NCBI RefSeq assembly: GCF_039543385.1
Contig: NZ_BAABJQ010000004.1
Location: 444,631-508,630 of the forward strand
DNA: 64,000 bases
From: Rugosimonospora acidiphila
GTDB taxonomy: Bacteria > Actinomycetota > Actinomycetes > Mycobacteriales > Micromonosporaceae
Direction of reading: 5' to 3'
The notes below the pieces were generated by a model. That model saw only the letters and a list, made by a program, of their open reading frames with translations. It did no database searches and was not told where the DNA came from. The translations under genes and the position numbers were made by a program. This document shows, in pieces, positions 25,092-33,856 of this stretch. Numbering within the stretch: position 1 is the stretch's first letter; the number at the start of each line of letters is the position of its first letter.

Positions 25092-26066
25092 TCAACTCGC
25101 CCGACCTGCGGCAACAGGGTCCCGCTCGGCGTGTTGTAAGTCTACCCCTACCACGGCCCCGCGCGCATCCACGTCCAGCGGCATTACCCGCCACCCGGAT
25201 GTGACCGGGATCTCACTCTTGGTGATCTCTTCCGCAGTACCGAAGACCAGTACGGAAGGCCCAGCGCCGGAGACCACCGCTGGCATTCCCGCCTCGCGGA
25301 ATCGCCGTACCAGCTCGGCGGTTTCGGGCATGGCGGGCGCCCGGTACCCCTGGTGCAGCCGGTCCTCGGTGGCCGGCATGAGCAGCTCGGGGGCCCCGGT
25401 GAGGGCGTGTATCAACAGGGCGGAGCGGCCCGCGTTGAGCGCGGCGTCCCGGTGCGGCACCTCGGCGGGCAGCGCGGCACGCGCGTGCGCGGTCAGGCCC
25501 TGATCGGTCGGGATGACGACGGTGGGGCGTATGCCGGCATCGGGCTCCAGCCGCGCCGCCCGGGCCCGGCCGTCCTCGATCCAGGCGATGGTGAGGCCGC
25601 CGAGCAGGCAGGGCGCGACGTTGTCCGGGTGCCCCTCGATCTCGCTGGCCAGCTCCAGCACCTCGGAATCGGGCATCCGCCGGGCACCGTCCGGTACCAG
25701 GGCGCGGGCGGCCAGGATGCCGGCCACGATCGCGGCCGAGGAGGAACCCAGCCCACGCGCCTGCGGAATGTTGTTGTGGCAGGCCAACTCCAGCCCATCG
25801 GGCCGGTCGCCGAGCCGGTCGAAGGTGGCCAGCATGCACCGGACGATCAGGTGGTCATGATCGGTGGGCAGCTCACCTTCGCCCTCACCGGAGACGGTCA
25901 CCCGGATGCCGACGCCCGAGATCCTGGCGCTGACCTCGTCGTGCAGGCCGAGCGCCAGCCCGAGGGCGTCGAAGCCCGGGCCGAGATTGGCGCTGGTCGC
26001 CGGTACCCGGACCCGGACCGGCGCCGCCAGGAAGCGCACCATCGGCTTATCGTAGATCCCGATCAT
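25092..26066 (-). CDS. thrB: Homoserine kinase
   Basis: 324 residues of the GHMP kinase family. Visible are VRVPATSANLGPGFD, the ATP-binding ARGLGSSSAAIVAGI loop and EGHPDNVAP. It phosphorylates homoserine for threonine synthesis. ATG 26066 is favoured by GGGAG eight bases upstream; ATG 26042 would give the more usual short N-terminus (MVRFLAAPVRV). It is separated from thrC by the SPFH and ribbon-helix-helix genes instead of following it directly. Confidence 0.93.
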   Translation of the reverse strand: MIGIYDKPMVRFLAAPVRVRVPATSANLGPGFDALGLALGLHDEVSARISGVGIRVTVSGEGEGELPTDHDHLIVRCMLATFDRLGDRPDGLELACHNNIPQARGLGSSSAAIVAGILAARALVPDGARRMPDSEVLELASEIEGHPDNVAPCLLGGLTIAWIEDGRARAARLEPDAGIRPTVVIPTDQGLTAHARAALPAEVPHRDAALNAGRSALLIHALTGAPELLMPATEDRLHQGYRAPAMPETAELVRRFREAGMPAVVSGAGPSVLVFGTAEEITKSEIPVTSGWRVMPLDVDARGAVVGVDLQHAERDPVAAGRAS

Positions 26067-26107
26067 TGGAACGCTCCCGGCGGCGCCTCCCCGTGGCCCG
26101 TCCGGAC

Positions 26108-26311
26108 TCATTCTGGATCTTGCTCGGTATCGCTTTCGGTCGGGGGCGCCGCCCGCTGGGCCCGAGGTGGGCGGCCGGCATCGCGCAGCGCCAGCCGCAG
26201 CGCGTACTCGATCTGGGCGTTGACGCTGCGCAGATCGTCGGCGGCCCACTTGGCGACCGCGTCGTACACGGCGGGATCCAGGCGCAGCAACAGCTTCTTG
26301 CGTTCAACCAT
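26108..26311 (-). CDS. Ribbon-helix-helix (Arc-type) small protein
   Basis: 67 residues. The N-terminus KKLLLRLDPAVYDAVAKWAADDLRSVNAQIEYALRLAL fits a beta strand and two helices of an Arc/MetJ-type DNA-binding dimer, with a strand (KKLLLRL) that would enter the major groove. The tail is disordered and acidic. It starts seven bases after the SPFH gene on the same strand and is probably cotranscribed with it. It is a candidate autorepressor acting at the TGATAT sites upstream of the SPFH gene; no toxin gene is beside it. Confidence 0.75.
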   Translation of the reverse strand: MVERKKLLLRLDPAVYDAVAKWAADDLRSVNAQIEYALRLALRDAGRPPRAQRAAPPTESDTEQDPE

Positions 26312-26318
26312 GGGCGAC

Positions 26319-27167
26319 TCAGCCGTAGAGGGTTCCGACGTTGACGATGGGCTGGACCGCCCGGTCCCCGCAGAGCACCACCATCAAATTGGCGACCATC
26401 TGTGCCTTGCGCTCCTCGTCCAGCTCCACCAGGCCCTCGTCGCGCAGCCGGTGCAGCGCGCTGTCCACCATGCCCACCGCACCCTCGACAATCTTGTATC
26501 GTGCCGCCACGATCGCGCTGGCCTGCTGGCGCGCCAGCATCGCCTGGGCGATCTCCGGCGCGTAGGCGAGATGAGTGATCCTCGATTCGAGCACCTCCAC
26601 GCCGGCCAGCGCCACCCGCTCGCGCAGCTCGGCGGTCAGCTCGTCGTTGACCCGCGCCGAGTCCCGCAGGCTGGTGCGGCCGTCCTCCGTGGTGTCGTAC
26701 GGGTGCGAGGTGGCCAGGTGCCGCACCGCCGTCTCGCTCTGCACCGCCACGTACGCCATGTGGTCGTCCACGGAGAACACGGCCTTGGCGGTGTCCACCA
26801 CCCGCCAGACCACCACCGCGGCGATCTCCACCGGGTTACCGTCCGCGTCGGACACCTTGAGCCGGGCCGATTCGAAGTTGCGCACCCGCAGCGACAACCG
26901 GCGCTTGTTGGACAGCGGGACCGTCCAGTGCAACCCGGCGCTGTTGATGGTGCCGATGTACCGGCCGAAGAACAGGACCACGCGCGCCTGGTTCGGCGTC
27001 ACGACCAGGAAGCCCGACCACAGGATCACGAACACCACGATGCCAGCGGCGATGATGCCGCCGGCCACCGACTGGTCCGAGATGGCGCCCACCACGGTCG
27101 CCACGATGACGGCGATGGGCACGAGCAGCATCGGCCATCCAGGCAGCCGAAACGCACTCCGCTCCAT
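26319..27167 (-). CDS. SPFH/Band 7 (stomatin-like) membrane protein
   Basis: 282 residues: two N-terminal membrane segments (MLLVPIAVIVATVVGAI and IIAAGIVVFVILWSGFLVV), then the SPFH domain beginning TPNQARVVLFFGRYIGT and continuing through ERVALAGVEVLESRITHLAYAPEIAQAMLARQQASAIVAAR. Such proteins form scaffolds in membrane microdomains; no NfeD partner gene is adjacent. GGAGGAG lies right before ATG 27167 and overlaps one end of an inverted repeat. It follows the thrC terminator, so it probably has its own promoter. Confidence 0.88.
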   Translation of the reverse strand: MERSAFRLPGWPMLLVPIAVIVATVVGAISDQSVAGGIIAAGIVVFVILWSGFLVVTPNQARVVLFFGRYIGTINSAGLHWTVPLSNKRRLSLRVRNFESARLKVSDADGNPVEIAAVVVWRVVDTAKAVFSVDDHMAYVAVQSETAVRHLATSHPYDTTEDGRTSLRDSARVNDELTAELRERVALAGVEVLESRITHLAYAPEIAQAMLARQQASAIVAARYKIVEGAVGMVDSALHRLRDEGLVELDEERKAQMVANLMVVLCGDRAVQPIVNVGTLYG

Positions 27168-27176
27168 GACTCCTCC

Positions 27177-27195
27177 AATATCAGGGTGATATCAC
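27177..27195 (-). promoter_or_regulatory. TGATAT inverted repeat upstream of SPFH gene
   Basis: The sequence ATATCA-GGG-TGATAT (27178-27192) is a perfect inverted repeat and continues into a further TGATATCA palindrome, giving overlapping half-sites ten bases before the SPFH start. Its position over the ribosome-binding region suits a repressor site. The adjacent ribbon-helix-helix protein is the obvious candidate ligand; this is inference. Confidence 0.6.
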
Positions 27196-27216
27196 GAAGA
27201 TAGCCCTGACGCTCAA

Positions 27217-27258
27217 CAGCCGGCAAGCCCGCCCACGTAAGGGCGGTCTTGCCGGCTG
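27217..27258. terminator. thrC terminator
   Basis: A long hairpin: 11-bp CAGCCGGCAAG/CTTGCCGGCTG, one mismatch, then 6-bp CCGCCC/GGGCGG, loop ACGTAA. It lies 18 bases after the thrC stop and before the SPFH gene, so the hom-thrC transcript probably ends here and thrB is expressed separately. Confidence 0.85.
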
Positions 27259-27276
27259 AAGGAGGCTTGCCGGGGA

Positions 27277-28326
27277 TCAGACCAGATCGAGGGTGCGGGC
27301 AGCGGCCAGCGCGTCGACGCCAATGGTGACCGGGGCCGGCGCGGTCGAGATCGCCCACTCCGGGTCCTTGAGGCCGTGCCCGGTGACCGTGCAGACCACC
27401 GTGCTGCCCGCGGGCACCTTGCCGCCCTCGGCCGCCTGCAGCAGACCGGCCACGCTCGCCGCGCTGCCCAGTTCCACGAACACGCCCACCTGGCGGGCCA
27501 GCAGCCGGTACGCGGACAGGATGGCCCGGTCGGTAACGGCGTCGATCAGGCCGCCCGAGGCGTCCCGGGCGTCCAGCGCCTTGGTCCAGGAGGCCGGGTT
27601 GCCGATCCGGATGGCGGTCGCGATGGTCGAGGGCTCGGCCACCACCTGGCCGGTCACGATCGGCGCCGCACCGCTGGCCTGGAAGCCGTACATCTTCGGG
27701 GTACGGGTGGCGTTTCCGACCTCGAAGTCCTCCTCGTACCCCATCCAGTAGGCCGAGATGTTGCCGGCGTTGCCGACCGGCAGACAGTGAATGTCGGGGG
27801 CGTCGCCGAGCGCCTCGACGATCTCGAAGGCCGCCGTCTTCTGGCCGTGCAGCCGGTCCGGGTTCACGGAGTTGACCAGGGACACCGGGTAGTCCTGGGC
27901 GAGCTTGGAGGCGAGGTTCAGGCAGTCGTCGAAGTTGCCACTCACCTGGAGCAGCCGCGCGCCGTGTACCAGCGCCTGGGCCAGCTTGCCCAGCGCGATC
28001 TTGCCCTGCGGTACCAGCACGGCGCAGGTGAGCCCGGCCCTGGCCGCGTACGCGGCGGCCGAGGCGGAGGTGTTCCCGGTGGACGCGCAGATGATCGCCT
28101 TGCTGCCGCTCTCGACCGCCCGCGACACCGCCACCGTCATGCCCCGGTCCTTGAACGAACCGGTGGGGTTGGCACCCTCCACCTTCAGGTACACCTCACA
28201 GCCGGTCCTGGCCGACAGCGCCGGCGCCGGTACCAGCGGGGTGTTGCCCTCGTGCAGGGTGATCACGGGTGTAGCGCCGGTGACCGGCAGCCGATCCCGG
28301 TACGCCTCGATCAGGCCACGCCACAT
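27277..28326 (-). CDS. thrC: Threonine synthase
   Basis: 349 residues of the fold-type II PLP family. The Schiff-base lysine is Lys59 in NPTGSFKDRGM, and the phosphate-binding loop is PVGNAGNISAYWMGY. It converts O-phosphohomoserine to threonine. It lies 49 bases after hom on the same strand and ends at a strong terminator. Confidence 0.94.
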   Translation of the reverse strand: MWRGLIEAYRDRLPVTGATPVITLHEGNTPLVPAPALSARTGCEVYLKVEGANPTGSFKDRGMTVAVSRAVESGSKAIICASTGNTSASAAAYAARAGLTCAVLVPQGKIALGKLAQALVHGARLLQVSGNFDDCLNLASKLAQDYPVSLVNSVNPDRLHGQKTAAFEIVEALGDAPDIHCLPVGNAGNISAYWMGYEEDFEVGNATRTPKMYGFQASGAAPIVTGQVVAEPSTIATAIRIGNPASWTKALDARDASGGLIDAVTDRAILSAYRLLARQVGVFVELGSAASVAGLLQAAEGGKVPAGSTVVCTVTGHGLKDPEWAISTAPAPVTIGVDALAAARTLDLV

Positions 28327-28375
28327 CGTCTCTTCCCTCCACTACCGATGACGGTCCGCCGATGGCGGTCGGCCG

Positions 28376-29656
28376 TCAGGAGTCTCCCTCAACCCGCAGC
28401 ACGCTGACGATCGAACGGACGATGTCCAGCGCGCGAAGTTCTTCCACGGTGGCCGCGAGGGCCGCGTCCGGGGCCACGTGAGTGACGATCACCAGCGTCG
28501 CCCCGGCGCCCCGGCCGGACTGCCGGACCGTCGCGATCGACACGTCGTGCCGCGCGAACACGCCCGCCACGGCGGCCAGCACGCCGGCCCGGTCGGCCAC
28601 GTCCAGGCTCACGTGGTACCGGGTGCGCGCCTCGCCCATCGGGCGGATGCGCAGGTCGGCGTAGACCGACTCGGGCGCGGCCCGGCTGCCGGTCAGGCGG
28701 TTGCGGGCCACCGCCACCAGGTCGCCGAGCACCGCGCTCGCGGTCGGCGCGCCGCCCGCCCCCCGGCCGTAGAACATCAGCTGCCCGGCCGCGTTGGCCT
28801 CCACGAACACCGCGTTGAAGGCGTCGCCGACGCCGGCCAGCGGGTGGCTGCGCGGAATCATCGCCGGGTGCACCCGCACGCTGACCGCGTCGCCCTGGCG
28901 CTCGGCCAGGCAGAGCAGCTTGATCGTGGCGCCCATCGCCTTGGCGCTGGCCACATCGGCGGCGGTCACCTCGGTGATGCCCTCGCGGTACACGTCCTCG
29001 GCGCGTACCCGGGTGTGGAACGCCAGGGACGCCAGGATCGCCGCCTTGGCCGCGGCGTCGAAGCCCTCGACGTCGGCGGTCGGGTCGGCCTCCGCGTACC
29101 CGAGGGCGGTCGCCTCCTCCAGTGCCTCGGCGAAGCCGGCGCCTGAGGAGTCCATTGAGGACAATATGAAGTTGGTGGTGCCGTTGACGATCCCGGTCAC
29201 CCGGGTGATGCGGTCGCCGTGCAGCGACTCGCGCAGCGGACGCAGCAACGGGATGGCGCCGGCCACCGCCGCCTCGAAGTAGAGGTCGGCCCCGCCCTCG
29301 GCGGCCGCGTCGTGCAGCGTGCCGCCGTCCTCGGCGAGCAGGGCCTTGTTCGCGGTCACCACGCTCTTGCCGCTGCGCAGCGCCTCGACCAGCCAGCCAC
29401 GCACCGGCTCGATGCCGCCGATGACCTCGATCACCACGTCGACGTCGTCGCGCTTGACCAGCCCCAGCGCGTCGGTGGTGAACAGGTCGGCCGGTACCGG
29501 CAGCGGGCCGCGGTCGCGCCCCAGCCGGCGTACCGCTATGCCGGCCAACTCCAGCGGGGCGCCCACCCGTGCGGTCAGGTCGTCGGCCTGCTCATGCAGC
29601 AGCCGAACCACCTCGCTGCCGACCGTGCCGCAGCCGAGCAACGCGATCCTCACCAT
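28376..29656 (-). CDS. hom: Homoserine dehydrogenase
   Basis: 426 residues: NAD(P)-binding LLGCGTVGSEVVRLL, catalytic core with VTANKALLAEDG and GIVNGTTNFIL, and a C-terminal ACT domain (YHVSLDVADRAGVLAAVAGVFARHDVSI) for feedback by threonine. It reduces aspartate semialdehyde to homoserine. ATG 29656 fits the family N-terminus. It is 31 bases downstream of lysA. Confidence 0.95.
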   Translation of the reverse strand: MVRIALLGCGTVGSEVVRLLHEQADDLTARVGAPLELAGIAVRRLGRDRGPLPVPADLFTTDALGLVKRDDVDVVIEVIGGIEPVRGWLVEALRSGKSVVTANKALLAEDGGTLHDAAAEGGADLYFEAAVAGAIPLLRPLRESLHGDRITRVTGIVNGTTNFILSSMDSSGAGFAEALEEATALGYAEADPTADVEGFDAAAKAAILASLAFHTRVRAEDVYREGITEVTAADVASAKAMGATIKLLCLAERQGDAVSVRVHPAMIPRSHPLAGVGDAFNAVFVEANAAGQLMFYGRGAGGAPTASAVLGDLVAVARNRLTGSRAAPESVYADLRIRPMGEARTRYHVSLDVADRAGVLAAVAGVFARHDVSIATVRQSGRGAGATLVIVTHVAPDAALAATVEELRALDIVRSIVSVLRVEGDS

Positions 29657-29687
29657 GCGAGACCCCGCCCGCGCTTGTCGCTGTCCA

Positions 29688-31073
29688 TTACCCCACGTCC
29701 AATGCCAGTAGGTCGTCCTCGGTCTCACGCCGGACGATCACGCGGGCTTCCCCGTCGCACACCGCCACGACCGGCGGCCGCGGTATGTGGTTGTAGTTAC
29801 TCGCCAGGCTGCGGCAGTACGCGCCGGTGCCGGGCACCGCGAGAAGATCTCCGGGCTGCACGTCGGCGGGCAGGAATTCATCTTTTACGATGATGTCCCC
29901 TGACTCGCAATGCTTTCCCACCACCCGGGCGAGAATCGGCGCGGCCGGGCTGATCCGGCCGGCCAGCGTGGCCGAGTAGGACGCGTCGTACAGCGCCGTA
30001 CGGATGTTGTCGCTCATCCCGCCGTCGACGCTCACGTACGTGCGGATCCCGTCCACGTCCTTGACCGTGCCGACCTGGTACAGCGTGAACATGGCCGGTC
30101 CGACGATGGCCCGGCCCGGCTCGACGGACAGCCGCGGCACGGCCAGCCCGTACGAGTCGCAGTCGACCTTCACGATCCGGCGCAGCGCGTCGGCCAGCTC
30201 GGCGGCCGGGCGCGGATGGTCCTGGGTCGTGTACGCGATGCCGAAGCCGCCGCCCAGGTCCAGCTCGGGCATCTCGACGTGGTACCGGTCACGGATTTCC
30301 GCCTGCAGTCCGAGCACCCGGTGCGCGGCCAGCTCGAAGGCGTCCGTCTCGAAAATCTGCGAACCGATGTGCGAGTGCAGCCCGCGCAGATCGAGCACGT
30401 CCTCGGCGAGGATCCGGTCGATCGCCTCCCGGGCCGCCCCGCCACCCAGCGAGAACCCGAACTTCTGGTCCTCGTGCGCCGTGGCGATGTACTCGTGGGT
30501 GTGCGCCTCCACGCCGACCGTGACGCGGATCATCACCGCCGGGCGCACCCCACGCTCCCGGGCGATGGCCGTCAACCGGTCGATCTCCTGGAACGAGTCG
30601 AGCACGATCCGCCCGACCCCCGCGTTCACCGCGCGGGTCAGCTCCGCCGTGGACTTGTTGTTGCCGTGCAGGGCGATCCGCTCGCCGGGCATGCCGGCCG
30701 CCAGCGCGACGGCCAGCTCGCCGCCGGAACACACGTCCAGCAGCAGGCCCTCCTCCTTGAGGATCCGCACGACCGCCTTGCACAAAAAGGCTTTCCCGGC
30801 GTAATAGACGTCCGCGTCGCCGAAACTCTCCAGGAAATCCCGGCAACGGGCGCGGAAATCCGCCTCGTCCAGCAGGAACACCGGCGTGCCGAAATCGGCC
30901 GCCAACTCCGTCACCGGGATGCCGCCGACGGTCAGTACGCCGTCGGCGTCCCGGTGCGCGGTCCGCGGCCACAGCTGCGGCAGCAGTTCGTTGACGTCGT
31001 CCGGGCTGCGCAACCAGGCCGGCCCGCGACGGCCGACCTCGGCGTGCAGGGCCCCGGCCTCATGAGCTCGCAT
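29688..31073 (-). CDS. lysA: Diaminopimelate decarboxylase
   Basis: 461 residues of the alanine-racemase-fold decarboxylases. PLP lysine is Lys94 in YYAGKAFL. Also present are LHSHIGSQIF, ELDLGGGFGIAY, SVEPGRAIVG and the active-site CESGD. It converts meso-diaminopimelate to lysine. ATG 31073 lies four bases after the argS stop, so argS, lysA, hom and thrC form one operon. Confidence 0.95.
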   Translation of the reverse strand: MRAHEAGALHAEVGRRGPAWLRSPDDVNELLPQLWPRTAHRDADGVLTVGGIPVTELAADFGTPVFLLDEADFRARCRDFLESFGDADVYYAGKAFLCKAVVRILKEEGLLLDVCSGGELAVALAAGMPGERIALHGNNKSTAELTRAVNAGVGRIVLDSFQEIDRLTAIARERGVRPAVMIRVTVGVEAHTHEYIATAHEDQKFGFSLGGGAAREAIDRILAEDVLDLRGLHSHIGSQIFETDAFELAAHRVLGLQAEIRDRYHVEMPELDLGGGFGIAYTTQDHPRPAAELADALRRIVKVDCDSYGLAVPRLSVEPGRAIVGPAMFTLYQVGTVKDVDGIRTYVSVDGGMSDNIRTALYDASYSATLAGRISPAAPILARVVGKHCESGDIIVKDEFLPADVQPGDLLAVPGTGAYCRSLASNYNHIPRPPVVAVCDGEARVIVRRETEDDLLALDVG

Positions 31074-31077
31074 TTCA

Positions 31078-32736
31078 CTACATCCGTTCCGGCGCCGAAA
31101 CGCCGAGTAGACCAAGACCGTTGGCGATGACTGTGCGCGCGGCGTCGTTGAGCCAGAGCCGGGCCCGCATCTGGTCGGTCACCGGTTCGTCGCCGCGCGG
31201 CAAGATCCGGCAATTGTCGTAGAACCGGTGGTAGGAGCCGGCCAACTCCTCCAGGTACCGGGTCACCCGGTGCGGTTCACGCAGCTCGGCCGCGGTGGCC
31301 ACGATGCCGGGGAAGTCGCCGAGCGACTTGAGCAGATCCAGCTCCTTCTCGTGCGAGAGCAGGGCCGGGTCGAAGTCCTCGCCGCGGCTCAGCCCGATGT
31401 CGGTGGCCATCCGGGAAACGCCCGCGGTGCGGGCCGCCACGTACTGGACGTAGTAGATCGGGTTGTCGTTCGTGCGCCGGGTCCACAGGTCCAGGTCGAC
31501 GTCGATGGTCGAGTCGACCGAGTACCGGGCCAGGGCGTAGCGGGCCGCGTCCACGCCGATCGCGTCCACCAGGTCGTCCAGCGACACCACGGTGCCTGCC
31601 CGCTTGGACATCCGCACCGGCTGGCCGTCCTTGACCAGGTTGACCAGCTGGCCGATGAGGACCTCCAGGTTGCGGTCCGGGTCGTCGCCGAAGCAGGCAC
31701 ACATGGCGCGCAGCCGGCCGATGTAGCCGTGGTGGTCGGCGCCCAGCATGATCACGACCCGGTCGAAGCCGCGCTGGCGCTTGTCCAGGTAGTAGGCGCA
31801 GTCCGCCGCGTAGTAGGTGTAGGCGCCGTTGCTGCGCACGTAGACCCGGTCCTTGTCGTCACCGAAGTCGGTGGTGCGGATCCAGGTCGCGCCGTCGGCC
31901 TCGTACACCCGGCCCTGGGCGCGCAGCCGCTCCAGCGCCGAGGCCAGCTCACCGCGGTCGTGCAGCTCCTTCTCGTTGAAGTACCGGTCGAAGTGCACGC
32001 CGAACTCGGTCAGCTTCGACTTGACCTCGGCGAACATGAGCGCCACGCCCTCGACCCGGAAGACCTCCACCGCCTGGTCCTCGGCCAGCCCCAGCGCGTC
32101 GGGCTGCTTGCGCAGCACCTCCTGGGCGATCTCGCCGATGTACTCACCGTGGTAGCCGTCCTCCGGTACCGGCAGGCCCTTGGCCGTCGCGTACAGCGAG
32201 AGGGCGAACCGGTCGATCTGCGAGCCGGCGTCGTTGAAGTAGTACTCCGTGCCGACCTCGGCACCGACCGCCTTCAGCAGCCGGGCCAGCGCGTCGCCGA
32301 CCGCGGCCCAGCGCACCCCGCCGATGTGGATCGGCCCGGTCGGGTTGACCGAGACGAACTCGAGGTTGATCTTGTTCCCGCGCAGCAGCGTGCCGCGCCC
32401 GTACTCCGCCCCGGCCTCGACCACCAGGCGAGCCAGCGCGCCCGTGGCGGCCGGGTCGAGCCGGATGTTGAGGAAGCCCGGCCCAGCGATCTCGGCGCCA
32501 GCGATCCCGGTAATTTGTGCCAGATTGTCGGCAATCGCCTGAGCCAGCTCGCGCGGCGGCAGCCCCACCTTCTTGCCCACCTGCAGGGCGAGGTTGGTCG
32601 CGTAGTCGCCATGCTCGGGGTTGCGGGGCCGCTCCACGGTGGCCGTGGGAGGCAGAGGGGCCGGGTCCAGGCCACGGTCCGTTACCGCCGCCCTCGCGGC
32701 GGCGATAACGACTTCGGAGAGCTGCTCGGGAGTCAC
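31078..32736 (-). CDS. argS: Arginyl-tRNA synthetase
   Basis: 552 residues, class I synthetase. The HIGH motif reads HIGG in NPTGPIHIGGVRW, KMSKS reads RMSKRAGTVV, and the N-terminal Add-1 domain with NPEHGDYATNLAL and the C-terminal anticodon domain with YHRFYDNCRIL are present. GTG 32736 is chosen because TAGCAT (32744-32749), a good -10, is exactly seven bases upstream, implying a leaderless transcript. It heads the argS-lysA-hom-thrC operon, the classic actinobacterial arrangement. Confidence 0.95.
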   Translation of the reverse strand: MTPEQLSEVVIAAARAAVTDRGLDPAPLPPTATVERPRNPEHGDYATNLALQVGKKVGLPPRELAQAIADNLAQITGIAGAEIAGPGFLNIRLDPAATGALARLVVEAGAEYGRGTLLRGNKINLEFVSVNPTGPIHIGGVRWAAVGDALARLLKAVGAEVGTEYYFNDAGSQIDRFALSLYATAKGLPVPEDGYHGEYIGEIAQEVLRKQPDALGLAEDQAVEVFRVEGVALMFAEVKSKLTEFGVHFDRYFNEKELHDRGELASALERLRAQGRVYEADGATWIRTTDFGDDKDRVYVRSNGAYTYYAADCAYYLDKRQRGFDRVVIMLGADHHGYIGRLRAMCACFGDDPDRNLEVLIGQLVNLVKDGQPVRMSKRAGTVVSLDDLVDAIGVDAARYALARYSVDSTIDVDLDLWTRRTNDNPIYYVQYVAARTAGVSRMATDIGLSRGEDFDPALLSHEKELDLLKSLGDFPGIVATAAELREPHRVTRYLEELAGSYHRFYDNCRILPRGDEPVTDQMRARLWLNDAARTVIANGLGLLGVSAPERM

Positions 32737-32743
32737 CCGATCA

Positions 32744-32749
32744 ATGCTA
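32744..32749 (-). promoter_or_regulatory. -10 element of leaderless argS transcript
   Basis: TAGCAT on the minus strand ends seven bases before the argS GTG. There is no Shine-Dalgarno sequence in between. The -35 is not clear. Confidence 0.5.
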
Positions 32750-32859
32750 GCCGGGGTAGACTGCTGGACTTGGCGGCGACCCGACGTGCCGGTCACAATG
32801 CGGGACGCAACCCAAAGTGGGACCACTCCCCTGACCTGTTTCGACCTCGGTGAGGCCCG

Positions 32860-33852
32860 ATGAGCATCAGCACTCCACAGGCGGGTGGCAACCGCCGGCC
32901 GTCGTCCAAGCCCGCAGCCGGGGGCAAGCCAGCCCCCGACGCCTCCGGCGACAAGCCGAAGGCCGACGCGGCGGACGCCCGCACTCCGACCGACAAGCCG
33001 GCCCGGCCCGCGAAGGCCGCGAGGTCCGGTGCGACCAGCGGATCTTCGCCGCGGGCGCGCACCACGGCCGCCGAGCGGTCGGCCGGCGGGCGCGCAACGG
33101 GCGGCCGGTCCGGCGGCGGCAACCGCCCACCAACGGCGGGCCGGGGCGGGGGCGGCGGACGGCCCCCGATCACCCCCGTCAAGATCAACCAGGGTCGCCA
33201 CTGGGGCCCGGTCGCCCTGATCAGCTCCGTCAGCCTGGTGGCCGCCGCCATTGTGGTCTTCGCGGTGTACGAGGTGCACCAGAACGGCCGCGGCTGGCAG
33301 TCGAAGGCGGACGCGATCCAGGGGATCGTGGACTACCGCAAGACGGAGACGGACCTACTCAAGCCCGCCCAGCACGCCTACGGCAAGATCAACTATCCGC
33401 AGAGCCCACCGGTCGGCGGCACGCACAACTACAACTGGGAACGGTGCCAGGGCGACGTCTACCCCGACCAGATCCCGAACGAGAACGCCGTCCACGCGCT
33501 CGAACACGGCGCCGTGTGGGTCACGTACAACCCCAGCCTGCCCAAGGACGAAGTCGACCAGCTGGCCAGCAAGGTGCGCGGCAACGACTTCATGCTGATG
33601 AGCCCCTACCCCGGGCTGGACAAGCCGATCTCCCTGCAGGCATGGGGCTTCCAGCTGAAGTTGGACCACGCCAACGACCCGCGGATCGACCAGTTCATCA
33701 AGGACCTGCGGGTCAACGCCACCATGGAGCCAGGGGTCACCTGCGGCCAGGACTCGGGCAGCTACGTGACCAAGACCGGTCCCGACCCGGCAAACCTCGG
33801 ACAGAGCGGGGCACCAGCACCCGCGGGCATGCCGTCCGTCGCGGGTTCCTGA
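32860..33852 (+). CDS. DUF3105 membrane-anchored protein
   Basis: 330 residues. A low-complexity Pro/Ala/Gly/Lys N-terminal cytoplasmic tail of about 110 residues precedes one membrane helix (PVALISSVSLVAAAIVVFAVY), then an extracellular DUF3105 domain with PPVGGTHNYNWERCQGDVY, VHALEHGAVWVTYNP and a second Cys in VTCGQDS. The conserved His, Cys and Glu residues look like a metal- or redox-active site, but the function is unknown. It is followed four bases later by the DUF305 gene, and the pair is probably an operon. GGTGAGG precedes the ATG. Confidence 0.88.
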   Translation: MSISTPQAGGNRRPSSKPAAGGKPAPDASGDKPKADAADARTPTDKPARPAKAARSGATSGSSPRARTTAAERSAGGRATGGRSGGGNRPPTAGRGGGGGRPPITPVKINQGRHWGPVALISSVSLVAAAIVVFAVYEVHQNGRGWQSKADAIQGIVDYRKTETDLLKPAQHAYGKINYPQSPPVGGTHNYNWERCQGDVYPDQIPNENAVHALEHGAVWVTYNPSLPKDEVDQLASKVRGNDFMLMSPYPGLDKPISLQAWGFQLKLDHANDPRIDQFIKDLRVNATMEPGVTCGQDSGSYVTKTGPDPANLGQSGAPAPAGMPSVAGS

Positions 33853-33856
33853 CCCG

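Noticed and set aside
26108..26311. Toxin-antitoxin system
   Set aside because: The ribbon-helix-helix protein looks like an antitoxin but its neighbour is a 282-residue SPFH membrane protein, not a toxin.
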